DNA of 64,000 nt from Auanema rhodensis (GCA_964057225.1 OZ059894.1:8318131-8382130); one strand, 5' to 3'; positions 40,609 to 52,506 are shown, counted from the stretch's first letter. A program made the numbers and translations. Notes: generated by a model from the sequence alone, not told the origin.

Positions 40609-40806
40609 ACATATACTCAACAATCTAGACTTGTGAAGTTTCTACTTCTGTTTTAGATCAGTCAATGATCCATATTTTCTGATGTTCTGGTCTATCTTAT
40701 CCAATCCTTCTAGAAAATTTATGAATGAGATCGTAAGTAGATGAATTGAAATTTTAATTTTGCTTGATTTGAAGCTTAATTGGAACTGTGGAACCCAAAA
40801 ATATTT

Positions 40807-40823
40807 CGCTCCCGGGTGGGCTC

Positions 40824-40859
<36 letters not shown>

Positions 40860-40879
40860 GCCTATTGCGCCACGGAAGC
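40807..40879 (-). tRNA. tRNA-Asn(GTT)
   Basis: Consensus copy; 271-bp unit; 5' flank ACATACTCTC. Confidence 0.93.
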
Positions 40880-41065
40880 ACATACTCTCAACAATCTAGA
40901 CTTGTGAAGTTTCTACTTCTGTTTTAGATCAGTCAATGATCCATATTTTCTGATGTTCTGGTCTATCTTATCCAATCCTTCTAGAAAATTTATGAATGAG
41001 ATTGTAAGTAGATGAATTAAAATTTTAATTTTGCTTAATTGGAACTGTGGAAACCAAAAATATTT

Positions 41066-41082
41066 CGCTCCCGGGTGGGCTC

Positions 41083-41118
<36 letters not shown>

Positions 41119-41138
41119 GCCTATTGCGCCACGGAAGC
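41066..41138 (-). tRNA. tRNA-Asn(GTT)
   Basis: Consensus copy; 259-bp unit. Confidence 0.93.
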
Positions 41139-41324
41139 ACATACTCTCAACAATCTAGACTTGTGAAGTTTCTACTTCTGTTTTAGATCAGTCAATGATC
41201 CATATTTTCTGATGTTCTGGTCTATCTTATCCAATCCTTCTAGAAAATTTATGAATGAGATTGTAAGTAGATGAATTAAAATTTTAATTTTGCTTAATTA
41301 GAACTGTGGAAACCAAAAATATTT

Positions 41325-41341
41325 CGCTCCCGGGTGGGCTC

Positions 41342-41377
<36 letters not shown>

Positions 41378-41397
41378 GCCTATTGCGCCACGGAAGC
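41325..41397 (-). tRNA. tRNA-Asn(GTT)
   Basis: Consensus copy; 259-bp unit. Confidence 0.93.
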
Positions 41398-41595
41398 ACA
41401 TACTCTCAACAATCTAGACTTGTGAAGTTTCTACTTCTGTTTTAGATCAGTCAATGAACCATATTTTCTGATGTTCTGGTCTATCTTATCCAATCCTTCT
41501 AGAAAATTTATGAATGAGATCGTGAGTAGATGAATAAAAATTTTAATTTTGCTTGATTTGAAGCTTAATTGGAACTGTGGAAACCAAAAATATTT

Positions 41596-41612
41596 CGCTC
41601 CCGGGTGGGCTC

Positions 41613-41648
<36 letters not shown>

Positions 41649-41668
41649 GCCTATTGCGCCACGGAAGC
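41596..41668 (-). tRNA. tRNA-Asn(GTT)
   Basis: Consensus copy; 271-bp unit. Confidence 0.93.
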
Positions 41669-41854
41669 ACATATACTCAACAATCTAGACTTGTGAAGTT
41701 TCTACTTCTGTTTTAGATCAGTCAATGATCCATATTTTCTGATGTTCTGGTCTATCTTATCCAATCCTTCTAGAAAATTTATGAATGAGATTGTAAGTAG
41801 ATGAATTAAAATTTTAATTTTGCTTAATTGGAACTGTGGAAACCAAAAATATTT

Positions 41855-41871
41855 CGCTCCCGGGTGGGCTC

Positions 41872-41907
<36 letters not shown>

Positions 41908-41927
41908 GCCTATTGCGCCACGGAAGC
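41855..41927 (-). tRNA. tRNA-Asn(GTT)
   Basis: Consensus copy; 259-bp unit. Confidence 0.93.
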
Positions 41928-42113
41928 ACATATACTCAACAAACTAGACTTGTGAAGTTTCTACTTCTGTTTTAGATCAGTCAATGATCCATATTTTCTG
42001 ATGTTCTGGTCTATCTTATCCAATCCTTCTAGAAAATTTATGAATGAGATTGTAAGTAGATGAATTAAAATTTTAATTTTGCTTAATTGGAACTGTGGAA
42101 ACCAAAAATATTT

Positions 42114-42130
42114 CGCTCCCGGGTGGGCTC

Positions 42131-42166
<36 letters not shown>

Positions 42167-42186
42167 GCCTATTGCGCCACGGAAGC
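42114..42186 (-). tRNA. tRNA-Asn(GTT)
   Basis: Consensus copy; 259-bp unit. Confidence 0.93.
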
Positions 42187-42372
42187 ACATACTCTCAACA
42201 ATCTAGACTTGTGAAGTTTCTACTTCTGTTTTAGATCAGTCAATGATCCATATTTTCTGATGTTCTGGTCTATCTTATCCAATCCTTCTAGAAAATTTAT
42301 GAATGAGATTGTAAGTAGATGAATTAAAATTTTAATTTTGCTTAATTGGAACTGTGGAAACCAAAAATATTT

Positions 42373-42389
42373 CGCTCCCGGGTGGGCTC

Positions 42390-42425
<36 letters not shown>

Positions 42426-42445
42426 GCCTATTGCGCCACGGAAGC
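42373..42445 (-). tRNA. tRNA-Asn(GTT)
   Basis: Consensus copy; 259-bp unit. Confidence 0.93.
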
Positions 42446-42643
42446 ACATACTCTCAACAATCTAGACTTGTGAAGTTTCTACTTCTGTTTTAGATCAGTC
42501 AATGAACCATATTTTCTGATGTTCTGGTCTATCTTATCCAATCCTTCTAGAAAATTTATGAATGAGATCGTGAGTAGATGAATAAAAATTTTAATTTTGC
42601 TTGATTTGAAGCTTAATTGGAACTGTGGAAACCAAAAATATTT

Positions 42644-42660
42644 CGCTCCCGGGTGGGCTC

Positions 42661-42696
<36 letters not shown>

Positions 42697-42716
42697 GCCT
42701 ATTGCGCCACGGAAGC
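42644..42716 (-). tRNA. tRNA-Asn(GTT)
   Basis: Consensus copy; 271-bp unit. Confidence 0.93.
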
Positions 42717-42902
42717 ACATATACTCAACAATCTAGACTTGTGAAGTTTCTACTTCTGTTTTAGATCAGTCAATGATCCATATTTTCTGATGTTCTGGTC
42801 TATCTTATCCAATCCTTCTAGAAAATTTATGAATGAGATTGTAAGTAGATGAATTAAAATTTTAATTTTGCTTAATTGGAACTGTGGAAACCAAAAATAT
42901 TT

Positions 42903-42919
42903 CGCTCCCGGGTGGGCTC

Positions 42920-42955
<36 letters not shown>

Positions 42956-42975
42956 GCCTATTGCGCCACGGAAGC
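42903..42975 (-). tRNA. tRNA-Asn(GTT)
   Basis: Consensus copy; 259-bp unit. Confidence 0.93.
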
Positions 42976-43161
42976 ACATATACTCAACAAACTAGACTTG
43001 TGAAGTTTCTACTTCTGTTTTAGATCAGTCAATGATCCATATTTTCTGATGTTCTGGTCTATCTTATCCAATCCTTCTAGAAAATTTATGAATGAGATCG
43101 TAAGTAGATGAATTAAAATTTTAATTTCGCTTAATTGGAACTGTGGAAACCAAAAATATTT

Positions 43162-43178
43162 CGCTCCCGGGTGGGCTC

Positions 43179-43214
<36 letters not shown>

Positions 43215-43234
43215 GCCTATTGCGCCACGGAAGC
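43162..43234 (-). tRNA. tRNA-Asn(GTT)
   Basis: Consensus copy; 259-bp unit. Confidence 0.93.
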
Positions 43235-43432
43235 ACATATACTCAACAATCTAGACTTGTGAAGTTTCTACTTCTGTTTTAGATCAGTCAATGATCCAAA
43301 TTTTCTCATGTTTTGCTCTATCTTATCCAATCCTTCTAGAAAATTTATGAATGAGATCGTGAGTAGATGAATCAAAATTTTAATTTTGCTTGATTTGAAG
43401 CTTAATTGGAACTGTGGAAACCAAAAATATTT

Positions 43433-43449
43433 CGCTCCCGGGTGGGCTC

Positions 43450-43485
<36 letters not shown>

Positions 43486-43505
43486 GCCTATTGCGCCACG
43501 GAAGC
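43433..43505 (-). tRNA. tRNA-Asn(GTT)
   Basis: Consensus copy; 271-bp unit. Confidence 0.93.
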
Positions 43506-43691
43506 ACATATACTCAACAATCTAGACTTGTGAAGGTTCTACTTCTGTTTTAGATCAGTCAATGATCCATATTTTCTGATGTTCTGGTCTATCTTATCCA
43601 ATCCTTCTAGAAAATTTATGAATGAGATTGTAAGTAGATGAATTAAAATTTTAATTTTGCTTAATTGGAACTGTGGAAACCAAAAATATTT

Positions 43692-43708
43692 CGCTCCCGG
43701 GTGGGCTC

Positions 43709-43744
<36 letters not shown>

Positions 43745-43764
43745 GCCTATTGCGCCACGGAAGC
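43692..43764 (-). tRNA. tRNA-Asn(GTT)
   Basis: Consensus copy; 259-bp unit. Confidence 0.93.
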
Positions 43765-43950
43765 ACATATACTCAACAATCTAGACTTGTGAAGTTTCTA
43801 CTTCTGTTTTAGATCAGTCAATGATCCATATTTTCTGATGTTCTGGTCTATCTTATCCAATCCTTCTAGAAAATTTATGAATGAGATTGTAAGTAGATGA
43901 ATTAAAATTTTAATTTTGCTTAATTGGAACTGTGGAAACCAAAAATATTT

Positions 43951-43967
43951 CGCTCCCGGGTGGGCTC

Positions 43968-44003
<36 letters not shown>

Positions 44004-44023
44004 GCCTATTGCGCCACGGAAGC
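43951..44023 (-). tRNA. tRNA-Asn(GTT)
   Basis: Consensus copy; 259-bp unit; 5' flank ACAAATACTC. Confidence 0.93.
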
Positions 44024-44209
44024 ACAAATACTCAACAAACTAGACTTGTGAAGTTTCTACTTCTGTTTTAGATCAGTCAATGATCCATATTTTCTGATGT
44101 TCTGGTCTATCTTATCCAATCCTTCTAGAAAATTTATGAATGAGATCGTAAGTAGATGAATTAAAATTTTAATTTCGCTTAATTGGAACTGTGGAAACCA
44201 AAAATATTT

Positions 44210-44226
44210 CGCTCCCGGGTGGGCTC

Positions 44227-44262
<36 letters not shown>

Positions 44263-44282
44263 GCCTATTGCGCCACGGAAGC
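44210..44282 (-). tRNA. tRNA-Asn(GTT)
   Basis: Consensus copy; 259-bp unit. Confidence 0.93.
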
Positions 44283-44480
44283 ACATATACTCAACAATCT
44301 AGACTTGTGAAGTTTCTACTTCTGTTTTAGATCAGTCAATGATCCAAATTTTCTCATGTTTTGCTCTATCTTATCCAATCCTTCTAGAAAATTTATGAAT
44401 GAGATCGTGAGTAGATGAATCAAAATTTTAATTTTGCTTGATTTGAAGCTTAATTGGAACTGTGGAAACCAAAAATATTT

Positions 44481-44497
44481 CGCTCCCGGGTGGGCTC

Positions 44498-44533
<36 letters not shown>

Positions 44534-44553
44534 GCCTATTGCGCCACGGAAGC
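44481..44553 (-). tRNA. tRNA-Asn(GTT)
   Basis: Consensus copy; 271-bp unit. Confidence 0.93.
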
Positions 44554-44751
44554 ACATATACTCAACAATCTAGACTTGTGAAGGTTCTACTTCTGTTTTA
44601 GATCAGTCAATGATCCATATTTTCTGATGTTCTGGTCTATCTTATCCAATCCTTCTAGAAAATTTATGAATGAGATCGTGAGTAGATGAATCAAAATTTT
44701 AATTTTGCTTGATTTGAAGCTTAATTGGAACTGTGGAAACCAAAAATATTT

Positions 44752-44768
44752 CGCTCCCGGGTGGGCTC

Positions 44769-44804
<36 letters not shown>

Positions 44805-44824
44805 GCCTATTGCGCCACGGAAGC
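44752..44824 (-). tRNA. tRNA-Asn(GTT)
   Basis: Consensus copy; 271-bp unit. Confidence 0.93.
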
Positions 44825-45022
44825 ACATATACTCAACAATCTAGACTTGTGAAGGTTCTACTTCTGTTTTAGATCAGTCAATGATCCATATTTTCTGATG
44901 TTCTGGTCTATCTTATCCAATCCTTCTAGAAAATTTATGAATGAGATCGTGAGTAGATAAATCAAAATTTTAATTTTGCTTGATTTGAAGCTTAATTGGA
45001 ACTGTGGAAACCAAAAATATTT

Positions 45023-45039
45023 CGCTCCCGGGTGGGCTC

Positions 45040-45075
<36 letters not shown>

Positions 45076-45095
45076 GCCTATTGCGCCACGGAAGC
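45023..45095 (-). tRNA. tRNA-Asn(GTT)
   Basis: Consensus copy; 271-bp unit. Confidence 0.93.
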
Positions 45096-45293
45096 ACATA
45101 TACTCAACAATCTAGACTTGTGAAGTTTCTACTTCTGTTTTAGATCAGTCGATGATCCATATTATCTGATGTTCTGGTCTATTTTATCCAATCCTTCTAG
45201 AAAATTTATGAATGAGATCGTAAGTAGAGGAATTAAAATTTTAATTTTGCTCAATTTGAAGCTTAATTTGAACTGTGGAAATCAAAAATGTTT

Positions 45294-45310
45294 CGCTCCC
45301 GGGTGGGCTC

Positions 45311-45346
<36 letters not shown>

Positions 45347-45366
45347 GCCTATTGCGCCACGGAAGC
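45294..45366 (-). tRNA. tRNA-Asn(GTT)
   Basis: Consensus copy; 271-bp unit. Confidence 0.93.
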
Positions 45367-45552
45367 ACATATACTCAACAATCTAGACTTGTGAAGTTTC
45401 TACTTCTGTTTTAGATCAGTCAATGATCCATATTTTCTGATGTTCTGGTCTATCTTATCCAATCCTTCTAGAAAATTTATGAATGAGATCGTAAGTAGAT
45501 GAATTAAAATTTTAATTTTGCTTAATTGGAACTGTGGAAACCAAAAATATTT

Positions 45553-45569
45553 CGCTCCCGGGTGGGCTC

Positions 45570-45605
<36 letters not shown>

Positions 45606-45625
45606 GCCTATTGCGCCACGGAAGC
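45553..45625 (-). tRNA. tRNA-Asn(GTT)
   Basis: Consensus copy; 259-bp unit. Confidence 0.93.
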
Positions 45626-45811
45626 ACATATACTCAACAATCTAGACTTGTGAAGTTTCTACTTCTGTTTTAGATCAGTCAATGATCCATATTTTCTGAT
45701 GTTCTGGTCTATCTTATCCAATCTTTCTAGAAAATTTATGAATGAGATCGTAAGTAGATGAATTAAAATTTCAATTTTGCTTAATTGGAACTGTGGAAAC
45801 CAAAAATATTT

Positions 45812-45828
45812 CGCTCCCGGGTGGGCTC

Positions 45829-45864
<36 letters not shown>

Positions 45865-45884
45865 GCCTATTGCGCCACGGAAGC
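45812..45884 (-). tRNA. tRNA-Asn(GTT)
   Basis: Consensus copy; 259-bp unit. Confidence 0.93.
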
Positions 45885-46082
45885 ACATACTCTCAACAAT
45901 CTAGACTTGTGAAGTTTCTACTTCTGTTTTAGATCAGTCAATGATCCATATTTTCTGATGTTCTGGTCTATCTTATCCAATCCTTCTAGAAAATTTATGA
46001 ATGAGATCGTGAGTAGATGAATCAAAATTTTAATTTTGCTTGATTTGAAGCTTAATTGGAACTGTGGAAACCAAAAATATTT

Positions 46083-46099
46083 CGCTCCCGGGTGGGCTC

Positions 46100-46135
<36 letters not shown>

Positions 46136-46155
46136 GCCTATTGCGCCACGGAAGC
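46083..46155 (-). tRNA. tRNA-Asn(GTT)
   Basis: Consensus copy; 271-bp unit. Confidence 0.93.
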
Positions 46156-46353
46156 ACATATACTCAACAATCTAGACTTGTGAAGGTTCTACTTCTGTTT
46201 TAGATCAGTCAATGATCCATATTTTCTGATGTTCTGGTCTATCTTATCCAATCCTTCTAGAAAATTTATGAATGAGATCGTGAGTAGATAAATCAAAATT
46301 TTAATTTTGCTTGATTTGAAGCTTAATTGGAACTGTGGAAACCAAAAATATTT

Positions 46354-46370
46354 CGCTCCCGGGTGGGCTC

Positions 46371-46406
<36 letters not shown>

Positions 46407-46426
46407 GCCTATTGCGCCACGGAAGC
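46354..46426 (-). tRNA. tRNA-Asn(GTT)
   Basis: Consensus copy; 271-bp unit. Confidence 0.93.
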
Positions 46427-46624
46427 ACATATACTCAACAATCTAGACTTGTGAAGTTTCTACTTCTGTTTTAGATCAGTCGATGATCCATATTATCTGA
46501 TGTTCTGGTCTATTTTATCCAATCCTTCTAGAAAATTTATGAATGAGATCGTAAGTAGAGGAATTAAAATTTTAATTTTGCTCAATTTGAAGCTTAATTT
46601 GAACTGTGGAAATCAAAAATGTTT

Positions 46625-46641
46625 CGCTCCCGGGTGGGCTC

Positions 46642-46677
<36 letters not shown>

Positions 46678-46697
46678 GCCTATTGCGCCACGGAAGC
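46625..46697 (-). tRNA. tRNA-Asn(GTT)
   Basis: Consensus copy; 271-bp unit. Confidence 0.93.
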
Positions 46698-46883
46698 ACA
46701 TATACTCAACAATCTAGACTTGTGAAGTTTCTACTTCTGTTTTAGATCAGTCAATGATCCATATTTTCTGATGTTCTGGTCTATCTTATCCAATCCTTCT
46801 AGAAAATTTATGAATGAGATCGTAAGTAGATGAATTAAAATTTTAATTTTGCTTAATTGGAACTGTGGAAACCAAAAATATTT

Positions 46884-46900
46884 CGCTCCCGGGTGGGCTC

Positions 46901-46936
<36 letters not shown>

Positions 46937-46956
46937 GCCTATTGCGCCACGGAAGC
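46884..46956 (-). tRNA. tRNA-Asn(GTT)
   Basis: Consensus copy; 259-bp unit. Confidence 0.93.
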
Positions 46957-47154
46957 ACATATACTCAACAATCTAGACTTGTGAAGTTTCTACTTCTGTT
47001 TTAGATCAGTCAATGATCCATATTTTCTGATGTTCTGGTCTATCTTATCCAATCTTTCTAGAAAATTTATGAATGAGATCGTAAGTAGATGAATTAAAAT
47101 TTCAATTTTGCTCAATTTGAAGCTTAATTTGAACTGTGGAAATCAAAAATGTTT

Positions 47155-47171
47155 CGCTCCCGGGTGGGCTC

Positions 47172-47207
<36 letters not shown>

Positions 47208-47227
47208 GCCTATTGCGCCACGGAAGC
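47155..47227 (-). tRNA. tRNA-Asn(GTT)
   Basis: Consensus copy; 271-bp unit. Confidence 0.93.
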
Positions 47228-47413
47228 ACATATACTCAACAATCTAGACTTGTGAAGTTTCTACTTCTGTTTTAGATCAGTCAATGATCCATATTTTCTG
47301 ATGTTCTGGTCTATCTTATCCAATCCTTCTAGAAAATTTATGAATGAGATCGTAAGTAGATGAATTAAAATTTTAATTTTGCTTAATTTGAACTGTGGAA
47401 ACGAAAAATATTT

Positions 47414-47430
47414 CGCTCCCGGGTGGGCTC

Positions 47431-47466
<36 letters not shown>

Positions 47467-47486
47467 GCCTATTGCGCCACGGAAGC
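47414..47486 (-). tRNA. tRNA-Asn(GTT)
   Basis: Consensus copy; 259-bp unit. Confidence 0.93.
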
Positions 47487-47672
47487 ACATATACTCAACA
47501 ATCTAGACTTGTGAAGGTTCTACTTCTGTTTTAGATCAGTCAATGATCCATATTTTCTGATGTTCTGGTCTATCTTATCCAATCCTTCTAGAAAATTTAT
47601 GAATGAGATTGTAAGTAGATGAATTAAAATTTTAATTTTGCTTAATTTGAACTGTGGAAACGAAAAATATTT

Positions 47673-47693
47673 CGCTCCCGGGTGGGCTCGAAT

Positions 47694-47725
<32 letters not shown>

Positions 47726-47745
47726 GCCTATTGCGCCACGGAAGC
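47673..47745 (-). tRNA. tRNA-Asn(GTT), G53A variant
   Basis: G53A, same unit type as 39994; 259-bp unit. Confidence 0.82.
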
Positions 47746-47931
47746 ACATATACTCAACAATCTAGACTTGTGAAGTTTCTACTTCTGTTTTAGATCAGTC
47801 AATGATCCATATTTTCTGATGTTCTGGTCTATCTTATCCAATCCTTCTAGAAAATTTATGAATGAGATCGTAAGTAGATGAATTAAAATTTTAATTTTGC
47901 TTAATTTGAACTGTGGAAACGAAAAATATTT

Positions 47932-47948
47932 CGCTCCCGGGTGGGCTC

Positions 47949-47984
<36 letters not shown>

Positions 47985-48004
47985 GCCTATTGCGCCACGG
48001 AAGC
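47932..48004 (-). tRNA. tRNA-Asn(GTT)
   Basis: Consensus copy; 259-bp unit. Confidence 0.93.
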
Positions 48005-48190
48005 ACATATACTCAACAATCTAGACTTGTGAAGTTTCTACTTCTGTTTTAGATCAGTCAATGATCCATATTTTCTGATGTTCTGGTCTATCTTATCCAA
48101 TCCTTCTAGAAAATTTATGAATGAGATTGTAAGTAGATGAATTAAAATTTTAATTTCGCTTAATTGGAACTGTGGAAACCAAAAATATTT

Positions 48191-48207
48191 CGCTCCCGGG
48201 TGGGCTC

Positions 48208-48243
<36 letters not shown>

Positions 48244-48263
48244 GCCTATTGCGCCACGGAAGC
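48191..48263 (-). tRNA. tRNA-Asn(GTT)
   Basis: Consensus copy; 259-bp unit. Confidence 0.93.
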
Positions 48264-48461
48264 ACATATACTCAACAATCTAGACTTGTGAAGGTTCTAC
48301 TTCTGTTTTAGATCAGTCAATGATCCATATTTTCTGATGTTCTGGTCTATCTTATCCAATCCTTCTAGAAAATTTATGAATGAGATCGTGAGTAGATAAA
48401 TCAAAATTTTAATTTTGCTTGATTTGAAGCTTAATTGGAACTGTGGAAACCAAAAATATTT

Positions 48462-48478
48462 CGCTCCCGGGTGGGCTC

Positions 48479-48514
<36 letters not shown>

Positions 48515-48534
48515 GCCTATTGCGCCACGGAAGC
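48462..48534 (-). tRNA. tRNA-Asn(GTT)
   Basis: Consensus copy; 271-bp unit. Confidence 0.93.
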
Positions 48535-48732
48535 ACATATACTCAACAATCTAGACTTGTGAAGTTTCTACTTCTGTTTTAGATCAGTCGATGATCCATA
48601 TTTTCTGATGTTCTGGTCTATCTTATCCAATCCTTCTAGAAAATTTATGAATGAGATCGTGAGTAGATAAATCAAAATTTTAATTTTGCTTGATTTGAAG
48701 CTTAATTGGAACTGTGGAAACCAAAAATATTT

Positions 48733-48749
48733 CGCTCCCGGGTGGGCTC

Positions 48750-48785
<36 letters not shown>

Positions 48786-48805
48786 GCCTATTGCGCCACG
48801 GAAGC
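48733..48805 (-). tRNA. tRNA-Asn(GTT)
   Basis: Consensus copy; 271-bp unit. Confidence 0.93.
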
Positions 48806-49003
48806 ACATATACTCAACAATCTAGACTTGTGAAGGTTCTACTTCTGTTTTAGATCAGTCAATGATCCATATTTTCTGATGTTCTGGTCTATCTTATCCA
48901 ATCCTTCTAGAAAATTTATGAATGAGATCGTGAGTAGATAAATCAAAATTTTAATTTTGCTCGATTTGAAGCTTAATTGGAACTGTGGAAACCAAAAATA
49001 TTT

Positions 49004-49020
49004 CGCTCCCGGGTGGGCTC

Positions 49021-49056
<36 letters not shown>

Positions 49057-49076
49057 GCCTATTGCGCCACGGAAGC
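49004..49076 (-). tRNA. tRNA-Asn(GTT)
   Basis: Consensus copy; 271-bp unit. Confidence 0.93.
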
Positions 49077-49262
49077 ACATATACTCAACAATCTAGACTT
49101 GAGAAGTTTCTACTTCTGTTTTAGATCAGTCAATGATCCATATTTTCTGATGTTCTGGTCTATCTTATCCAATCATTCTAGAAAATTTATGAATGAGATC
49201 GTAAGTAGATGAATTAAAATTTTAATTTCGCTTAATTGGAACTGTGGAAACCAAAAATATTT

Positions 49263-49334
49263 CGCTCCCGGGTGGGCTCGAACCACCAACCTTCGGTTAA
49301 CAGCCGAACGCGCTGCCTATTGCGCCACGGAAGC
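49263..49334 (-). tRNA. tRNA-Asn(GTT), 1-nt deletion (72 nt)
   Basis: One A of the AAA run at positions 42-44 is missing, which shortens the variable loop or strains the anticodon stem. The only gene-body indel I found among full copies. Confidence 0.8.
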
Positions 49335-49532
49335 ACATATACTCAACAATCTAGACTTGTGAAGGTTCTACTTCTGTTTTAGATCAGTCAATGATCCATA
49401 TTTTCTGATGTTCTGGTCTATCTTATCCAATCCTTCTAGAAAATTTATGAATGAGATCGTGAGTAGATAAATCAAAATTTTAATTTTGCTTGATTTGAAG
49501 CTTAATTGGAACTGTGGAAACCAAAAATATTT

Positions 49533-49549
49533 CGCTCCCGGGTGGGCTC

Positions 49550-49585
<36 letters not shown>

Positions 49586-49605
49586 GCCTATTGCGCCACG
49601 GAAGC
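49533..49605 (-). tRNA. tRNA-Asn(GTT)
   Basis: Consensus copy; 271-bp unit. Confidence 0.93.
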
Positions 49606-49803
49606 ACATATACTCAACAATCTAGACTTGTGAAGTTTCTACTTCTGTTTTAGATCAGTCGATGATCCATATTTTCTGATGTTCTGGTCTATCTTATCCA
49701 ATCCTTCTAGAAAATTTATGAATGAGATCGTGAGTAGATTAATCAAAATTTTAATTTTGCTTGATTTGAAGCTTAATTGGAACTGTGGAAACCAAAAATA
49801 TTT

Positions 49804-49820
49804 CGCTCCCGGGTGGGCTC

Positions 49821-49856
<36 letters not shown>

Positions 49857-49876
49857 GCCTATTGCGCCACGGAAGC
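49804..49876 (-). tRNA. tRNA-Asn(GTT)
   Basis: Consensus copy; 271-bp unit. Confidence 0.93.
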
Positions 49877-50062
49877 ACATATACTCAACAATCTAGACTT
49901 GTGAAGTTTCTACTTCTGTTTTAGATCAGTCAATGATTCATATTTTCTGATGTTCTGGTCTATCTTATCCAATCCTTCTAGAAAATTTATGAATGAGATC
50001 GTAAGTAGATGAATTAAAATTTTAATTTTGCTCAATTTGAACTGTGGAAACGAAAAATATTT

Positions 50063-50079
50063 CGCTCCCGGGTGGGCTC

Positions 50080-50115
<36 letters not shown>

Positions 50116-50135
50116 GCCTATTGCGCCACGGAAGC
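50063..50135 (-). tRNA. tRNA-Asn(GTT)
   Basis: Consensus copy; 259-bp unit. Confidence 0.93.
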
Positions 50136-50333
50136 ACATATACTCAATAATCTAGACTTGTGAAGTTTCTACTTCTGTTTTAAATTAGTCAATAATCCAT
50201 ATTTTCTGATGTTCTGGTCTATCTTATCCAATCCTTCTAGAGAATTTATGAATGAGATCGTAAGTAGATGAATCAAAATTTTAATTTTGCTTAATTTGAA
50301 GCTTAATTGGAACTGTGGAAACCAAAAATATTT

Positions 50334-50350
50334 CGCTCCCGGGTGGGCTC

Positions 50351-50386
<36 letters not shown>

Positions 50387-50406
50387 GCCTATTGCGCCAC
50401 GGAAGC
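50334..50406 (-). tRNA. tRNA-Asn(GTT)
   Basis: Consensus copy; 271-bp unit. Confidence 0.93.
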
Positions 50407-50604
50407 ACATATACTCAACAATCTAGACTTGTGAAGGTTCTACTTCTGTTTTAGATCAGTCAATGATCCATATTTTCTGATGTTCTGGTCTATCTTATCC
50501 AATCCTTCTAGAAAATTTATGAATGAGATCGTGAGTAGATAAATCAAAATTTTAATTTTGCTTGATTTGAAGCTTAATTGGAACTGTGGAAACCAAAAAT
50601 ATTT

Positions 50605-50621
50605 CGCTCCCGGGTGGGCTC

Positions 50622-50657
<36 letters not shown>

Positions 50658-50677
50658 GCCTATTGCGCCACGGAAGC
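50605..50677 (-). tRNA. tRNA-Asn(GTT)
   Basis: Consensus copy; 271-bp unit. Confidence 0.93.
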
Positions 50678-50863
50678 ACATATACTCAACAATCTAGACT
50701 TGTGAAGTTTCTACTTCTGTTTTAGATCAGTCGATGATCCATATTTTCTGATGTTCTGGTCTATCTTATCCAATCCTTCTAGAAAATTTATGAATGAGAT
50801 CGTAAGTAGATGAATTAAAATTTTAATTTTGCTTAATTGGAACTGTGGAAACCAAAAATATTT

Positions 50864-50880
50864 CGCTCCCGGGTGGGCTC

Positions 50881-50916
<36 letters not shown>

Positions 50917-50936
50917 GCCTATTGCGCCACGGAAGC
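50864..50936 (-). tRNA. tRNA-Asn(GTT)
   Basis: Consensus copy; 259-bp unit. Confidence 0.93.
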
Positions 50937-51122
50937 ACATATACTCAATAATCTAGACTTGTGAAGTTTCTACTTCTGTTTTAAATCAGTCAATAATCCA
51001 TATTTTCTGATGTTCTGGTATATCTTATCCAATCCTTCTAGAAAATTTATGAATGAGATCGTAAGTAGATGAATTAAAATTTTAATTTTGCTTAATTGGA
51101 ACTGTGGAAACCAAAAATATTT

Positions 51123-51139
51123 CGCTCCCGGGTGGGCTC

Positions 51140-51175
<36 letters not shown>

Positions 51176-51195
51176 GCCTATTGCGCCACGGAGGC
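51123..51195 (-). tRNA. tRNA-Asn(GTT), T3C variant
   Basis: T3C makes a C-A mismatch with A70 in the acceptor stem; 259-bp unit. Confidence 0.85.
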
Positions 51196-51393
51196 ACATA
51201 TACTCAACAATCTAGACTTGTGAAGGTTCTACTTCTGTTTTAGATCAGTCAATAATCCATATTTTCTGATGTTCTGGTCTATCTTATCCAATCCTTCTAG
51301 AAAATTTATGAATGAGATCGTGAGTAGATAAATCAAAATTTTAATTTTGCTTGATTTGAAGCTTAATTGGAACTGTGGAAACCAAAAATATTT

Positions 51394-51466
51394 CGCTCCC
51401 GGGTGGGCTCGAACCACCAACCTTTCGGTTAACAGCTGAACGCGCTGCCTATTGCGCCACGGAAGC
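51394..51466 (-). tRNA. tRNA-Asn(GTT), G30A variant
   Basis: G30A makes an A-C mismatch in the anticodon stem; 271-bp unit. Confidence 0.85.
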
Positions 51467-51652
51467 ACATATACTCAACAATCTAGACTTGTGAAGTTTC
51501 TACTTCTGTTTTAGATCAGTCAATGATTCATATTTTCTGATGTTCTGGTCTATCTTATCCAATCCTTCTAGAAAATTTATGAATGAGATCGTAAGTAGAT
51601 GAATTAAAATTTTAATTTTGCTCAATTTGAACTGTGGAAACGAAAAATATTT

Positions 51653-51669
51653 CGCTCCCGGGTGGGCTC

Positions 51670-51705
<36 letters not shown>

Positions 51706-51725
51706 GCCTATTGCGCCACGGAAGC
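51653..51725 (-). tRNA. tRNA-Asn(GTT)
   Basis: Consensus copy; 259-bp unit. Confidence 0.93.
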
Positions 51726-51923
51726 ACATATACTCAATAATCTAGACTTGTGAAGTTTCTACTTCTGTTTTAAATTAGTCAATAATCCATATTTTCTGAT
51801 GTTCTGGTCTATCTTATCCAATCCTTCTAGAGAATTTATGAATGAGATCGTAAGTAGATGAATCAAAATTTTAATTTTGCTTAATTTGAAGCTTAATTGG
51901 AACTGTGGAAACCAAAAATATTT

Positions 51924-51940
51924 CGCTCCCGGGTGGGCTC

Positions 51941-51976
<36 letters not shown>

Positions 51977-51996
51977 GCCTATTGCGCCACGGAAGC
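51924..51996 (-). tRNA. tRNA-Asn(GTT)
   Basis: Consensus copy; 271-bp unit. Confidence 0.93.
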
Positions 51997-52182
51997 ACAT
52001 ATACTCAATAATCTAGACTTGTGAAGTTTCTACTTCTGTTTTAAATCAGTCAATAATCCATATTTTCTGATGTTCTGGTATATCTTATCCAATCCTTCTA
52101 GAAAATTTATGAATGAGATCGTAAGTAGATGAATTAAAATTTTAATTTTGCTTAATTGGAACTGTGGAAACCAAAAATATTT

Positions 52183-52199
52183 CGCTCCCGGGTGGGCTC

Positions 52200-52235
<36 letters not shown>

Positions 52236-52255
52236 GCCTATTGCGCCACGGAAGC
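52183..52255 (-). tRNA. tRNA-Asn(GTT)
   Basis: Consensus copy; 259-bp unit. Confidence 0.93.
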
Positions 52256-52453
52256 ACATATACTCAACAATCTAGACTTGTGAAGTTTCTACTTCTGTTT
52301 TAGATCAGTCAATGATCCATATTTTCTGATGTTCTGGTCTATCTTATCCAATCTTTCTAGAAAATTTATGAATGAGATCGTAAGTAGATGAATTAAAATT
52401 TCAATTTTGCTCAATTTGAAGCTTAATTTGAACTGTGGAAATCAAAAATGTTT

Positions 52454-52470
52454 CGCTCCCGGGTGGGCTC

Positions 52471-52506
<36 letters not shown>

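Larger units (their letters stand above)
45023..47227 (-). repeat. 1331-bp segmental duplication
   Basis: Genes 45023, 45294, 45553 and 45812 match 46354, 46625, 46884 and 47155; the spacer variant ATTATCTGATG occurs in both copies. Confidence 0.8.
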